DNA of 64,000 nucleotides. It comes from Aromatoleum toluclasticum ATCC 700605. Its GTDB lineage: Bacteria > Pseudomonadota > Gammaproteobacteria > Burkholderiales > Rhodocyclaceae. The notes below the pieces were generated by a model. That model worked only from the letters and a program-made list of their open reading frames with translations. It searched no databases and was not told the origin of the DNA. This document shows, piece after piece, positions 50,665 to 60,924 of this stretch (its first letter is position 1; each line of letters begins with the position of its first letter). Location of the stretch: positions 1 through 64,000 of the forward strand of contig NZ_KB899505.1 of the NCBI RefSeq assembly GCF_000378245.1. Direction: 5' to 3'. A program made the translations under genes and the position numbers.

Positions 50665-50888
50665 GTCCGGGCCGGTATCCGGGCTCGTGGGCTGGCCGGC
50701 GCTCCATCGTGGAGTGCCGGACCGGACGCATCGCCTTCCCGGACTCTCGTCCAGTGGCGGTTGGATGCGCCTTGCGTCCACTTACCGTTGCGGGGGCAGC
50801 ACAGGCCTTGCGTCGCCGGCTCCGGGAGCCGTTCGCGCACCTGTTTCCCGTTTAACCCTATGGCGTGAGCCGCCGTCGGGCACCTGAA
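50665..50888 (-). ncRNA. Cobalamin riboswitch controlling the btuB operon
   Basis: The minus strand shows the AdoCbl riboswitch order: GGTGCCCGACGGCGGCTC, then GGTTAAACGGGAA, GCCCCCGCAACGGTAAG, GCCACTGGACGAGAGTCCGG and the terminal GCCCGGATACCGGCC. It ends about 140 bases before the btuB start. B12 binding should lower expression of btuB and, through the operon, of btuC-btuD-cobO-cobA-cobB. A TATTAT at 50926-50931 is a possible -10. Confidence 0.95.
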
Positions 50889-50979
50889 ACACGTCGCGCC
50901 CGAAAAAGCGGACGCGGGGCGGATAATAGCGCGTTCCGCAATTTCCCGCAGCGCAAAAAATACGCGCAATTCCAAAGAC

Positions 50980-51531
50980 ATGCCCGCACATCTGATCCTC
51001 GGCGGCGCCCGCTCGGGCAAGAGCCGCCACGCCGAAAGCCTCGCCATTGCCAGCGGACTACCCGTCACCGTGATCGCCACCGCCGAAGCCCTCGACGACG
51101 AGATGAAGGCCCGCATCCGACGGCATCAGGACGACCGCCCGGCCGGCTGGCGCACCGTCGAAACACCGCTGGCACTCGCGGCGACGCTCGCACGCGAAGC
51201 CGCCGCCGGGCGCTGCGTGATCGTCGACTGCCTGACGCTGTGGCTCACCAACCTGATGGCCGATGTTGGCGACCTGCCCGATCCTGCCGGGGCCGGACTG
51301 CCGCCGGTCCTCCATGCGGAGCGCGCGGCGCTGCTGGAAATCCTGCCGACCCTGCGCGGCGAGGTCCTACTCGTCGCCAACGAGGTCGGACTGGGACTCG
51401 TCCCCGATACCGCGCTCGGGCGCTTCTTTCGCGACGAAGCGGGCCGCCTCAACCAGATGGCTGCCGCTGCCTGCGAGCGCGTCACCTTCGTCGCTGCAGG
51501 TTTGCCCCTGGCACTCAAGGGCGGCGCCTGA
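50980..51531 (+). CDS. cobU: Adenosylcobinamide kinase / guanylyltransferase
   Basis: 183 aa. It phosphorylates adenosylcobinamide and transfers GMP to give AdoCbi-GDP. The P-loop LILGGARSGKSRHAE (5-19), VIDCLTLWLTNLM and VLLVANEVGLGLVP are diagnostic. It is divergent from btuB and has no riboswitch of its own on this strand. The next gene of the B12 set, cobT, follows after a GGDEF-type gene. Confidence 0.95.
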   Translation: MPAHLILGGARSGKSRHAESLAIASGLPVTVIATAEALDDEMKARIRRHQDDRPAGWRTVETPLALAATLAREAAAGRCVIVDCLTLWLTNLMADVGDLPDPAGAGLPPVLHAERAALLEILPTLRGEVLLVANEVGLGLVPDTALGRFFRDEAGRLNQMAAAACERVTFVAAGLPLALKGGA

Positions 51532-51591
51532 GTGCAAACCGCAACAATGCGGCACGTCGCTGCCTATGACGTGTCGTATTTTTTGTACGCC

Positions 51592-51607
51592 GGAGGCGAT
51601 TGCCTCC
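51592..51607 (+). terminator. Weak candidate terminator hairpin after cobU
   Basis: GGAGGC-GATT-GCCTCC makes a 6-bp stem with a tetraloop and is followed by TAGAATTGTATTT, which is only partly T-rich. It may reduce rather than stop readthrough into the next gene. Confidence 0.35.
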
Positions 51608-51648
51608 TAGAATTGTATTTCCGTAACCAGATTTTCGATCAGGCAGGC

Positions 51649-53115
51649 ATGGACGTTGCGGCGCAACCGGATGACACAATGGACGAACGTCTCAGGGCGT
51701 TCACCGGCGCACGGCTGCGGGTCATCCTGCCGGTGGCGTTGGCGCTTCCGCTCGCGGCCTTCGCGCAGCCCGATGCGCAAGCCGGAAGCGGCGACCTCCT
51801 GACCAACCTGATAGCCACCGTCTTCTACGTCGGCTTCACGGCAGCCCTGCTACTCAAAAGCCTGTTGCAGTTCTTCACCAACCGCGACCGCTGTTATGTC
51901 GTCTACGCCGGATTCGCGTTCGGCACTGGCCTCGGCCTGCTGGCCCTCGGACTGCTTCACGGCTTTGCGTCGGGCGAACCCGCCGGCCGCTGGACCACGA
52001 CCGCCGAACCCTTCGGTCTCGCGCTCGCGGGCCTGTGCGCCGCACTGTTCACCCGCGAATACCTGCACACTGCAGCACGCTCGCCGCGCCTCGACCTTGC
52101 GCTCAAGGTCTTCGCGGCACTTTTCGCCATCGCGCTGGCCAGCACCTTCGTGCTGCCGGGCGATTACCCCAGCACGCTCATCGCCGGCATCAGCCCGGCC
52201 TTCGCGCTGCTCGCCACCGCTTGCGCCATCCATGGCCGCCAGCAGAGGCGGCCGGGCGCGACGATTCTCATTGCCGGCTGGACCGCGATGCTCGTCGGCG
52301 CGCTCCTGTTCCTGGCCACCCACAGCGGGCTGTTGCGTCCCGCGGGGCTTCCGATTCACGCACTCCAGCTCGCATGGACGTTCGGCGTGCTGACGATGTC
52401 GCTCGCGCTCGCCGAGCGCACCGGTTCGAACTGGCGCGAACGCGTCGCCCGTCACGCCGAAGAACTCGCCAGCCTGGAGCACTCGATCGAATCCCTGCAG
52501 GCATCCGAACAGTTCCTCACCCAGGGCATGGCGCAGCGCAGCCAGGAGATCGAATCCCTCACCCATCGCCTGCAGGAAAGCGAGCAGCGTTTCCAGCAGA
52601 TGGCGCACCACGATCCGCTCACCGGCCTTGCGAACCAGTTGCTGCTCACCGACCGCATCGACCAGGGCATCATCCGCGCCAAGCGCCACAACACCCGCAT
52701 CGGCGTCGTGATGCTCGACTTCGACGAGTTCAGCGCGATCAACGACAGCTACGGGCAGGATGTCGGCGACGAGATCCTCAGGATCGCCGCGCAGCGGCTG
52801 CGCAGCATCGTGCGCGAACAGGACACCGTCGCACGCCCCGAGAACGACCAGTTCGTGATCGTGCTCGAGGAAGTGTTCGACATGAACGACCTGCAGCGCG
52901 TCGCGAACGCGGTCACCCTGGTGGCCGGCGAGGCAATCCAGGTCGAGGGGCAGACCTTCATGCTCGACGTCTCGATGGGCAGCGCGATCTCCGGCAACGA
53001 AGGCTCCAATGCCGTCACGCTGCTCAAGCAGGCCAGCAAGCTCATGCGCCGTGCCAAGGAAGGCAAACGCCTCAACCGCCAGCAGGGTGGCCCCCGCAGC
53101 ATTGCCCGGGCGTGA
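51649..53115 (+). CDS. 7TM (DISM-like) membrane protein with degenerate GGDEF domain
   Basis: 488 aa. A signal-type segment and seven hydrophobic helices (about 15-265) are followed by a coiled coil (about 272-330) and a GGDEF domain (331-480) opening with HHDPLTGLANQLLL. The catalytic GGDEF is replaced by ENDQF (398-402), so diguanylate cyclase activity is unlikely. The inhibitory-site motif RxxD is kept as REQD (389-392), exactly five residues before, suggesting a c-di-GMP receptor. The start is uncertain (ATGs at 51649 and 51679). It stands between cobU and cobT. Confidence 0.85.
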   Translation: MDVAAQPDDTMDERLRAFTGARLRVILPVALALPLAAFAQPDAQAGSGDLLTNLIATVFYVGFTAALLLKSLLQFFTNRDRCYVVYAGFAFGTGLGLLALGLLHGFASGEPAGRWTTTAEPFGLALAGLCAALFTREYLHTAARSPRLDLALKVFAALFAIALASTFVLPGDYPSTLIAGISPAFALLATACAIHGRQQRRPGATILIAGWTAMLVGALLFLATHSGLLRPAGLPIHALQLAWTFGVLTMSLALAERTGSNWRERVARHAEELASLEHSIESLQASEQFLTQGMAQRSQEIESLTHRLQESEQRFQQMAHHDPLTGLANQLLLTDRIDQGIIRAKRHNTRIGVVMLDFDEFSAINDSYGQDVGDEILRIAAQRLRSIVREQDTVARPENDQFVIVLEEVFDMNDLQRVANAVTLVAGEAIQVEGQTFMLDVSMGSAISGNEGSNAVTLLKQASKLMRRAKEGKRLNRQQGGPRSIARA

Positions 53116-53178
53116 GGCTCGCAGCACGCGCTGCGTGCTACCATCGCAGCCCTTTCAGGGCAAACGCATACCGCAATC

Positions 53179-54228
53179 ATGACCTTCCAGATCTGCGCAC
53201 CCGCGCGCACGCTCGCGGCCGACCTCCAGCAACGCATCGACAACAAGACCAAGCCACAGGGCGCGCTCGGCCGCCTGGAGCCGCTGGCGCTGCAGCTGGG
53301 ACTGATCCAGCAGACGCTCAGCCCCGAGATCCGCCAACCCCACATCATGGTCTTCGCCGGCGATCACGGCGCGGCGCGCGCGGGCATTTCCGCCTTCCCG
53401 CAGGACGTCACCTGGCAGATGGTCGAAAACTTCCTCGCCGGCGGCGCGGCGATCAACGTCTTCAGCCGTCAGATGGGGCTCGGGCTCACCGTCATCGACT
53501 GCGGCGTGAACCACGAATTCGGGCAGCGCCCGGGCCTCGTCAACGCCAAACTCGGACCGGGCACCGAGAACTATCTGGAACAGGCGGCGATGAGCGCCGA
53601 GCAGTGCGAGGCGGCGCTCACCCGCGGACGCGAACTTGCGCACGCGCTCGCCGCCAACGGCTGCAATCTGGTCGGCTTCGGCGAGATGGGCATCGGCAAC
53701 ACCGCGTCGGCCTCGCTGCTGACGCACTGCCTGATCGGCGAGGGGGGCGGCGCCGACCTCGTCACCGTGACGGGACGCGGCACCGGCCTCGACGATGCCG
53801 GCCTCGTGCGCAAGCGCGAACTGCTGGGCCAGGCACTCGCCCGCGGCGGCCGCCCGACCGATCCGCGCGCGGCGCTCGCCGAATACGGCGGCTTCGAGAT
53901 CGCCGTGATGGCCGGCGCGATGCTCGGCGCGGCCGAAAAGCGCATGACGCTGCTGATCGACGGCTTCATCGTCACCTCCGCGCTGCTCGTCGCCCACGCG
54001 ATCGCCCCCGAAATCCTCGACTACTGCGTGTTCGCCCACCGCTCGAAGGAGCCGGGCCACACCGCACAGCTCAAGCACTTCAGTGTCGATCCGCTGATGG
54101 AACTGGACCTGCGCCTGGGCGAAGGCACCGGCGCCGCGCTCGCCTTCCCGCTCGTGCAGGCGGCGGCAAACTTCCTCAACGAGATGGCGAGCTTCGAGTC
54201 GGCCAGCATCAGCGGGAAGGACGACTGA
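53179..54228 (+). CDS. cobT: Nicotinate-nucleotide--dimethylbenzimidazole phosphoribosyltransferase
   Basis: 349 aa, the usual length. It makes alpha-ribazole phosphate, the lower ligand of cobalamin. Family motifs: [51 protein letters not shown], and the catalytic glutamate near the end in a conserved [15 protein letters not shown]. It is followed 25 bases later by cobS. Confidence 0.96.
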   Translation: MTFQICAPARTLAADLQQRIDNKTKPQGALGRLEPLALQLGLIQQTLSPEIRQPHIMVFAGDHGAARAGISAFPQDVTWQMVENFLAGGAAINVFSRQMGLGLTVIDCGVNHEFGQRPGLVNAKLGPGTENYLEQAAMSAEQCEAALTRGRELAHALAANGCNLVGFGEMGIGNTASASLLTHCLIGEGGGADLVTVTGRGTGLDDAGLVRKRELLGQALARGGRPTDPRAALAEYGGFEIAVMAGAMLGAAEKRMTLLIDGFIVTSALLVAHAIAPEILDYCVFAHRSKEPGHTAQLKHFSVDPLMELDLRLGEGTGAALAFPLVQAAANFLNEMASFESASISGKDD

Positions 54229-54253
54229 GGGGCTCCTGAACGCCGCCCGCACG

Positions 54254-55024
54254 ATGCGCTACCAGCTCGAACTCTTCTTCACCGCGCTCGGCTTCTTCAC
54301 GCGCCTGCCGGTGCCCGCCTGGGTGCCGTGGTCGCCTGAGCGGCTGAACCACGCGGCGCGCTACTTCCCGCTCGTCGGCTGGGTCGTCGGCGCAATCGGC
54401 GCGGCGAGCTGGCTCGCGCTCGCGCAGATCCTGCCGCCGACCGTCGCCGTGCTGCTGTCGATGGCGGTGACGATACGCGCGACCGGCGCCTTCCACGAGG
54501 ACGGCTGGGCCGACGCCTGCGACGGCCTGGGTGGCGGCTGGGACAAGCTGCAGGCACTGACGATCATGAAGGACTCGCGCATCGGCAGCTACGGCAGCGT
54601 CGGGCTGCTGCTGATGCTGCTCACCAAGGCCGCCGCGCTGGTCGAACTGGCCGCGGCGGGCAGCGCCGGGGTCGCGACCGCCCTACTCGTCGCGCATCCG
54701 CTCTCGCGGCTCGCCTCGACGAGCCTGATCCACACCCTCGAATACGTGCGCGAGGACGAAACGGCGAAGGCGAAGCCGCTCGCACGCCGCTTGTCCGGCA
54801 CCGAACTCGCGCTCGCGGCCGGCTTTGGCGCACTGCCGCTCGCCCTGCTCGCGCCCGCCGCGGCCGCGAGCGCCCTCGCCGCCGCCATCGCGGTCACGCT
54901 GTGGGGCGCCCGCTATCTGCGCCGGCGCCTCGGCGGCTACACCGGCGACTGCCTCGGCGCCGTGCAGCAGGCGACCGAACTGGCGATCTATCTGGGCCTC
55001 CTCGCGGCATGGAACTTCACCTGA
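54254..55024 (+). CDS. cobS: Adenosylcobinamide-GDP ribazoletransferase
   Basis: 256 aa, an inner-membrane enzyme that joins AdoCbi-GDP to alpha-ribazole in the last steps of B12 assembly. The family signature is FTRLPVPAW at the start and [19 protein letters not shown] (about 76-95) with its acidic metal-binding residues, within five or six membrane helices. It overlaps cobC by 16 bases. Confidence 0.95.
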   Translation: MRYQLELFFTALGFFTRLPVPAWVPWSPERLNHAARYFPLVGWVVGAIGAASWLALAQILPPTVAVLLSMAVTIRATGAFHEDGWADACDGLGGGWDKLQALTIMKDSRIGSYGSVGLLLMLLTKAAALVELAAAGSAGVATALLVAHPLSRLASTSLIHTLEYVREDETAKAKPLARRLSGTELALAAGFGALPLALLAPAAAASALAAAIAVTLWGARYLRRRLGGYTGDCLGAVQQATELAIYLGLLAAWNFT

Positions 55025-55560
55025 TCCGCCACCCGCGGCCGGACGTGCCGGCCGGGGTGTGCTACGGCCAATCCGACGTGGGCCTCGCCGAAGCACCGGA
55101 TGCCGTCGCCGCGCGCCTGCGCCCGATCCTGCCTGCGCGCTTCGTGCTGCACGCGAGCCCGCTGGCGCGCGCGCGCCTGCTCGCTGCCGAACTCGGTTCG
55201 CCCCTGCTCGACGATCGCCTCAAGGAGATGCACTTCGGCGAATGGGAACTGCGCCCGTACGCCGAACTCGGCCCGGCGATCGACACCTGGGTCACGGATC
55301 CGATGGGCTTTCGCGCCCCGGGCGGCGAGTCGGCGCACGACATGAGCGAGCGCGTGCTGCAGTGGCTCGACGCCCTCCTCGCCAACGCGCCCGCCGACCC
55401 CGTCGTCGTGATCGCCCACGGCGGTCCGCTGCGCGCAATCGCCGGCCACCTGCTGGGAATCCCCGCCGAACGCTGGCTGAGCCTCGACTTCGCCTGCGGC
55501 CACGCCGCGCGCCTCGACGTCGAGGAATGGGGCGTCGTGCTGAAGTGGTTCAACCGCTGA
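55009..55560 (+). CDS. cobC: Alpha-ribazole phosphatase (histidine phosphatase family)
   Basis: 183 aa. The phosphohistidine motif is LIRHPRP (4-10) rather than the usual RHG, as in CobC-type enzymes, and the second histidine is in [25 protein letters not shown] provides the other active-site residues. It removes phosphate from alpha-ribazole phosphate. The start lies inside cobS (16-base overlap), so it is translationally coupled; it closes the B12 run. Confidence 0.9.
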   Translation: MELHLIRHPRPDVPAGVCYGQSDVGLAEAPDAVAARLRPILPARFVLHASPLARARLLAAELGSPLLDDRLKEMHFGEWELRPYAELGPAIDTWVTDPMGFRAPGGESAHDMSERVLQWLDALLANAPADPVVVIAHGGPLRAIAGHLLGIPAERWLSLDFACGHAARLDVEEWGVVLKWFNR

Positions 55561-55645
55561 AACATCGCGCACTACCCGGTTCGTGGGATAATTGCCGACT
55601 TTTCAACGCGCTGCCCCGCCTTCCATTTTGCCCGCCACCCCGTCC

Positions 55646-56596
55646 ATGCTGCCGCCCCTGCCCGATTTCTCTACCGGTCGCGTCCTCGTCGTCGGCGACG
55701 TGATGCTCGACCGCTACTGGCACGGCTCGACCACCCGCATCTCGCCCGAGGCGCCGGTGCCGGTCGTGAAGGTCGAGGGGGACGAGTACCGCGCCGGAGG
55801 TGCCGGGAACGTCGCACTCAACGCAGCCTCGCTGGGTGCAGGGGCCGAACTCGTGGGCCTCGTGGGCCGCGACGAAGCGGCGCGCCTGCTGCGTGAACAG
55901 CTCGAATCGGGCGGCGTCGCGTGCCGCCTGCTCGAGGCGCCGCAGCACCCGACGATCACCAAGCTGCGCATCATCAGCCGCCACCAGCAGCTCATTCGCC
56001 TCGACTTCGAGGACAGTTTCGCAGTGCTGGAAAGCGCCGGCATCGAACAGGCCTTCGAGGACGCGGTCGGCGCGTGCGGCGCGGTGGTGCTGTCCGACTA
56101 CGGCAAGGGCACACTGGCGCAGGTCGGCGACCTGATCCGCGTCGCGCGCGAGCGCAAGGTGCCGGTCGTCGTCGATCCAAAGGGCACGGACTTCGGCCGC
56201 TACTGCGGCGCGACCGTGATCACCCCGAACCTTTCCGAATTCGAAGCGGTCGTAGGGCACTGTGCCGACGACGCCACGCTGCGTCAGCGCGGCGAGGCGC
56301 TGCGCGAGGCGCTGGACCTGGAAGCGCTGCTCGTCACGCGCTCCGAGCGCGGCATGACGCTGCTGCAAAGGGGGCAGCCCCCGCTCGACCTGCCCACTCG
56401 TGCGCGCGACGTGTTCGACGTCACCGGCGCGGGCGACACGGTCGTCGCGGTGCTTGGCGCGGGGCTCGCCTGCGGGCTGTCGCTGCCCGATGCGACCGCG
56501 CTCGCCAACGTCGCCGCCGGCGTCGTCGTCGGCAAGCTCGGCACCGCGACCGTCAGCTGCGAGGAACTGCGCGAGGCGCTCGGCGCCACGCACTGA
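55646..56596 (+). CDS. hldE1: D-glycero-beta-D-manno-heptose-7-phosphate kinase
   Basis: 316 aa, a PfkB-family sugar kinase corresponding to the N-terminal half of E. coli HldE (RfaE domain I). Motifs are [28 protein letters not shown], and the catalytic [15 protein letters not shown]. The adenylyltransferase half is not here, so it must be a separate gene. The ATG at 55646 gives the family N terminus. First gene of the LPS core cluster. Confidence 0.93.
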   Translation: MLPPLPDFSTGRVLVVGDVMLDRYWHGSTTRISPEAPVPVVKVEGDEYRAGGAGNVALNAASLGAGAELVGLVGRDEAARLLREQLESGGVACRLLEAPQHPTITKLRIISRHQQLIRLDFEDSFAVLESAGIEQAFEDAVGACGAVVLSDYGKGTLAQVGDLIRVARERKVPVVVDPKGTDFGRYCGATVITPNLSEFEAVVGHCADDATLRQRGEALREALDLEALLVTRSERGMTLLQRGQPPLDLPTRARDVFDVTGAGDTVVAVLGAGLACGLSLPDATALANVAAGVVVGKLGTATVSCEELREALGATH

Positions 56597-56609
56597 ACAA
56601 GGAGTCATC

Positions 56610-57572
56610 ATGTACATCGTCACCGGCGGCGCCGGCTTCATCGGCAGCAACATCGTGCAGGGCCTCAACGCCCGCGGCATCACCGACATCCTGGTCGTCG
56701 ACGACCTCACCGACGGGCGCAAGTGCCTCAACCTCGCCGACGCGCACATCCGCGACTACGCGGACAAGGACGACTTCCTGCGCCGCATCCAGGCCGGCGA
56801 GGATTTCGGCCGCATCGAGGCGGTATTCCACGAAGGCGCCTGCTCCTCGACCACCGAGTGGGACGGCCGCTTCGTGATGACCGTGAACTACGACTACACC
56901 AAGGCGCTGTTCGGCTGGTGCGTCGAGCGCGGGATTCCCTTCCTGTACGCCTCCTCGGCCTCGGTCTATGGCATGGGCCCGACCTTCCGCGAGGCGCGCG
57001 AATTCGAGCGTCCGCTGAACATGTACGCGTACTCGAAGTTCCTCTTCGACTGCCATCTGCGCCCGCAGCTGCCGAACGTCAAGAGCCAGGTCGCCGGCCT
57101 GCGCTACTTCAACGTGTACGGCCCGCGCGAGCAGCACAAGGGCAGCATGGCGAGCGTCGCCTGGCACTTCAAGAACCAGCTCAACGAGAGCGGCCGGCTG
57201 CGCCTCTTCGAAGGCTCGGACGGCTACGGCCCGGGCGAACAGCGGCGTGACTTCATCCACGTTGACGACGTCGTCGCCGTGAACCTGTGGCTGCTCGACA
57301 ACCCGCAGGTCTCGGGCATCTTCAATGTCGGCACCGGCAAGGCGCAGAGCTTCAACGAAGTAGCCCGCGCCGCGATCAATTGGCACAAGGGCGAAGGCGG
57401 GGGCGGCGGCATCGACTACGTCGCCTTCCCCGAGCACCTCAAGGGCCGTTACCAGAGCTACACGCAGGCCGACATGGGGGCACTGCGCGCCGCCGGCTAC
57501 GCGGACACGTTCATGCCGGTCGAAGTCGGCGTACCGAAGTACATGGATTGGCTGGCACAGAGCCTCGGATGA
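56610..57572 (+). CDS. hldD: ADP-L-glycero-D-manno-heptose 6-epimerase
   Basis: 320 aa, an extended short-chain dehydrogenase that converts ADP-D,D-heptose to ADP-L,D-heptose. The NADP site [15 protein letters not shown] is at 3-17 and the catalytic Tyr/Lys pair is in [23 protein letters not shown] is a further family mark. AAGGAG lies 7 bases before the start. It overlaps waaF by 4 bases. Confidence 0.96.
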   Translation: MYIVTGGAGFIGSNIVQGLNARGITDILVVDDLTDGRKCLNLADAHIRDYADKDDFLRRIQAGEDFGRIEAVFHEGACSSTTEWDGRFVMTVNYDYTKALFGWCVERGIPFLYASSASVYGMGPTFREAREFERPLNMYAYSKFLFDCHLRPQLPNVKSQVAGLRYFNVYGPREQHKGSMASVAWHFKNQLNESGRLRLFEGSDGYGPGEQRRDFIHVDDVVAVNLWLLDNPQVSGIFNVGTGKAQSFNEVARAAINWHKGEGGGGGIDYVAFPEHLKGRYQSYTQADMGALRAAGYADTFMPVEVGVPKYMDWLAQSLG

Positions 57573-58627
57573 CGCAGCCGCGGCAGATCCTGGTGGTCGG
57601 CCCGTCGTGGGTCGGGGACATGGTGATGGCACAGAGCCTCTTCATGACCCTGAAAGCCGAAGGTCCGTGCGAGATCGACGTCCTCGCGCCGGGCTGGTCG
57701 CTGGCCATCCTGGAGCGCATGCCCGAGGTGCGCGGCGGCATCGCCATGCCGCTCGGCCACGGCCAGATCGGCCTGAAGGAGCGCTGGCGGCTGGGCCGCG
57801 AACTTGCCAGGCGGCACTACGATCAGGCGATCGTGCTCCCGGGCTCCCTGAAGTCCGCACTGGCCCCCTTCTTCGCGCGGATCCCGCAGCGCACCGCCTT
57901 CCGCGGCGAGATGCGTTACGGCCTCATCAACGACATGCGCCGCCTCGACAAGGCCGCGCTGCCGATGACCGTGCAGCGCTTCGTCGCCCTCGGGCGCCCT
58001 GCCGGCAAGCCGCTGTCGCAGCCCTTTCCGCGCCCGCGTCTGGTCGCGAACACGGCCAGCCAGGCGCGTCTGCGTGCCGAACTGGGCCTCGACCCGGACC
58101 GCCCCGCGATCGCCTTCATGCCCGGCGCCGAATATGGCCCCGCCAAGCAATGGCCGCTCGCGCACTACGGCACCCTCGCCGCCGAGCTCGTCGAGCGCGG
58201 CTACCAGGTGTGGGTGCTCGGCTCGGCCAAGGACGCGCCCGCCGGCCAGGAAATCGCCGCGAAGGCGGGAGAGGGCAAAGGTGAGGGCGTGCATAACCTG
58301 TGCGGCCGCACCCAGCTCGGCGACGCCGTCGACCTGCTGGCGATAAGCGCTGCCGCGGTGACCAACGACTCCGGCCTGATGCACGTCGCCGCGGCGCTCG
58401 ACCGGCCGCTGGTCGCCGTCTATGGTTCCTCGACGCCCGACCACACGCCACCGCTGTCCGACCGCGTCGCGGTCCGCTACCTGCGGCTCGAATGCTCGCC
58501 CTGCTTCGAGCGGGTGTGCCCGCTCGGTCACACCCGCTGCCTGCAGGACATCACGCCGGCCAGCGTGCTCGCCGCCCTCGCGACGCTGGGCGTGACGGCG
58601 CAGCAGGACACCCGCGGAGCCGCCTGA
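57569..58627 (+). CDS. waaF: Lipopolysaccharide heptosyltransferase II
   Basis: 352 aa, a GT9 glycosyltransferase that adds the second heptose of the LPS inner core. Motifs are [18 protein letters not shown] (7-24), [31 protein letters not shown], and the cysteine-containing [17 protein letters not shown]. The start is set by the ATGA overlap with hldD, and the stop overlaps waaC by one base. Confidence 0.95.
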   Translation: MTQPRQILVVGPSWVGDMVMAQSLFMTLKAEGPCEIDVLAPGWSLAILERMPEVRGGIAMPLGHGQIGLKERWRLGRELARRHYDQAIVLPGSLKSALAPFFARIPQRTAFRGEMRYGLINDMRRLDKAALPMTVQRFVALGRPAGKPLSQPFPRPRLVANTASQARLRAELGLDPDRPAIAFMPGAEYGPAKQWPLAHYGTLAAELVERGYQVWVLGSAKDAPAGQEIAAKAGEGKGEGVHNLCGRTQLGDAVDLLAISAAAVTNDSGLMHVAAALDRPLVAVYGSSTPDHTPPLSDRVAVRYLRLECSPCFERVCPLGHTRCLQDITPASVLAALATLGVTAQQDTRGAA

Positions 58628-59769
58628 TGCGCGTACTGGTCGTCAAGACCTCGTCGCTCGGCGACGTCATCCACACTTTGCCGGCGCTCACCGATGCCGC
58701 GCGCGCGATCCCCGGCATCCGCTTCGACTGGGTCGTCGAGGAAGCCTTTGCCGAGATCCCGTCCTGGCACCCGGCCGTCGACGAAGTGATCCCGGTCGCC
58801 GTGCGGCGCTGGCGCAAGTCGCCCTTCGCGGCGCTGCGCAGCGGCGAATGGCGGCGCTTCACCCGCCGCGTCAGACAGGGCCGCTACGACGCGACCATCG
58901 ACGCGCAGGGCCTCATCAAGAGCGCCTTCCTGACGCGCTACGCGAGCCGGCCGGTGCACGGCCTGGACCGCAACTCGGCGCGCGAACCGTTCGCGACGCG
59001 CTTCTACACGCACACCCATCCTGTGCCGGTCGGTCACCATGCCGTCGAGCGCGTGCGCGAACTGTTCGCCCGCGCGCTCGGCTACCCCGTGCCCGACGGC
59101 CCCGGGGAATACGGTCTGGATCGCCGCCGCGTACTGCCACCCGGACGCGACGTGGGCGACTACCTGCTGTTCCTGCACGGCACCACCTGGGCGACCAAAC
59201 ACTGGCCGGAAACCTATTGGCGGCAACTCCTCGGACTCGCCCGCGACGGCGGCTGGGCGGTGCGCCTACCCTGGGGCAACGACGAGGAGCGCGCGCGCGC
59301 CGAACGCCTCGCCACCGGCCTCGCCAACGTCACCGTGTTGCCGCGCCTGAAGCTCGCCGGCATCGCGGCCCAGCTCGCTGGCGCGCGCGCCTGTGTCGCC
59401 GTAGACACCGGCCTCGGCCACCTCGCCGCGGCCTTCGACGTGCCGACGCTGTCGCTGTTCGGCCCGACCAACCCCGGCTTCACCGGCGCCTGGGGCCACA
59501 ACCAGTTCCACTTCGCGTCGAACATGGCCTGCGCGCCCTGCCTGCAGCGCCGCTGCACGCACGAACCGACCGAGGAGGAGCGGTCCCGCTTCGACCTAAC
59601 GACCGAGCAACCGCTGTGTTTCACGCGCCTCGCCCCGGAGCGCGTGTGGCGCGCGCTGCAGTCCGTGATCGCGGACGGCGCCCCGGGCGAGGAAGCGGCC
59701 GGCACGCCCCCCTCGCCGGACGACTGCAGCGAGGCGTTGCGCCCCGTTTTCGACCGCAAGGCCCGCTGA
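58627..59769 (+). CDS. waaC: Lipopolysaccharide heptosyltransferase I
   Basis: 380 aa, a GT9 enzyme that attaches the first heptose to Kdo. The N terminus [20 protein letters not shown] is the WaaC hallmark; HGTTWATKHWPETYW and VAVDTGLGHLAAAFDVPTL complete the sugar-nucleotide site. About 30 residues at the C terminus extend beyond the family core. Its junctions on both sides are TGATG. Confidence 0.95.
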   Translation: MRVLVVKTSSLGDVIHTLPALTDAARAIPGIRFDWVVEEAFAEIPSWHPAVDEVIPVAVRRWRKSPFAALRSGEWRRFTRRVRQGRYDATIDAQGLIKSAFLTRYASRPVHGLDRNSAREPFATRFYTHTHPVPVGHHAVERVRELFARALGYPVPDGPGEYGLDRRRVLPPGRDVGDYLLFLHGTTWATKHWPETYWRQLLGLARDGGWAVRLPWGNDEERARAERLATGLANVTVLPRLKLAGIAAQLAGARACVAVDTGLGHLAAAFDVPTLSLFGPTNPGFTGAWGHNQFHFASNMACAPCLQRRCTHEPTEEERSRFDLTTEQPLCFTRLAPERVWRALQSVIADGAPGEEAAGTPPSPDDCSEALRPVFDRKAR

Positions 59770-60917
59770 TGCAGCTTGCTTTCTGCCTGTACAAGTACTT
59801 TCCCTTCGGCGGCCTGCAGCGCGACTTCCTGCGCATCGCGCTGACCTGCCAGGCGCGCGGCCACGGCATCCGCGTGTACGCCCTCGAATGGGAGGGCGAG
59901 GTGCCGCCGGGCTTCGAGCTCGTGCGCGTGCCGGCGAAGGCGTTCTCCAACCATCGCCGCTACGCGAAATTCACCGACTGGGTGCAGGCCGACCTGCGCC
60001 GCCACCCCACCGACCGCATCGTCGGCTTCAACAAGATGCCGGGGCTCGACGTGTATTACGCCGCCGACCCCTGTTTCGAGGACAAGGCGCGCCGCCTGAG
60101 GAAGCCGCTGTACCGCTACAGCCCGCGCTACCGCCACTTCTCGGCCTACGAGCGCGCGGTGTTCGCGCCCGAGGTGCATGCCGAGATCCTGACCATCTCG
60201 CCCGCGCAGCAGGCCCTGTTCGCGAAGTACTACGGCACGCCGCAGCGCCGCTTCCACCCGCTGCCGCCGGGCATCGCCCCGGACCGCCGCGCCCCCGCGA
60301 ACGCCACCGGGATCCGCGCCGCCTTCCGGGAGGAGTTCCACCTAGCCAACGACGACCTTCTGGTCGTGCAGATCGGCTCCGATTTCCCGCGCAAGGGCCT
60401 GGACCGCACGCTCGCGGCGATCGGCGCGCTGCCCGATCCCCTCAAGCGCCGCACGCACCTGATGGCACTCGGCGCCGACGATCCCAAGCCCTTCATGGAC
60501 CAGGCGCGCACGCTGGGCATCGCCGGGCGCGTGACGCTGCCCGGCGGGCGCAGCGACGTGCCACGCTTCCTGCTCGGCGCCGACCTGTTCACCCACCCGG
60601 CACGCCACGAGAACACCGGCACCGTGCTGCTCGAAGCCCTGGTCGCGGGCCTGCCTGCCTTGGTCAGCGGCGCCTGCGGCTACGCGCACTACATCGAGGA
60701 AGCCGAGGCCGGGCGCGTCATCGCGGAACCGTTCGACCAGGCCGAGATGAACGCCGCGCTCGCACAGATGCTCGACGACGACGCGGCGCGGGCTCGCTGG
60801 CACAGCAATGCGCTCGCATATGCCGACAGCCACGACCTGTACAGCCTGCCGGAGCGCGCCGCCGACGTGATCCTCGGCTCGCGGGGCCCGGACCGTCGCG
60901 GACGCCAACCGGCGTGA
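59769..60917 (+). CDS. waaG: LPS core glycosyltransferase, GT4 family (WaaG-like)
   Basis: 382 aa. MQLAFCLYKYFPFGGLQRDF is the WaaG N terminus, FPRKGLDRTLAAI lies in the second Rossmann domain, and the retaining-GT4 EX7E motif is in HENTGTVLLEALVAGLP. WaaG of E. coli adds the first glucose to heptose II; the sugar used here is not certain. It continues the coupled operon from waaC and is followed 7 bases later by waaP. Confidence 0.9.
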   Translation: MQLAFCLYKYFPFGGLQRDFLRIALTCQARGHGIRVYALEWEGEVPPGFELVRVPAKAFSNHRRYAKFTDWVQADLRRHPTDRIVGFNKMPGLDVYYAADPCFEDKARRLRKPLYRYSPRYRHFSAYERAVFAPEVHAEILTISPAQQALFAKYYGTPQRRFHPLPPGIAPDRRAPANATGIRAAFREEFHLANDDLLVVQIGSDFPRKGLDRTLAAIGALPDPLKRRTHLMALGADDPKPFMDQARTLGIAGRVTLPGGRSDVPRFLLGADLFTHPARHENTGTVLLEALVAGLPALVSGACGYAHYIEEAEAGRVIAEPFDQAEMNAALAQMLDDDAARARWHSNALAYADSHDLYSLPERAADVILGSRGPDRRGRQPA

Positions 60918-60924
60918 TGTTCCG

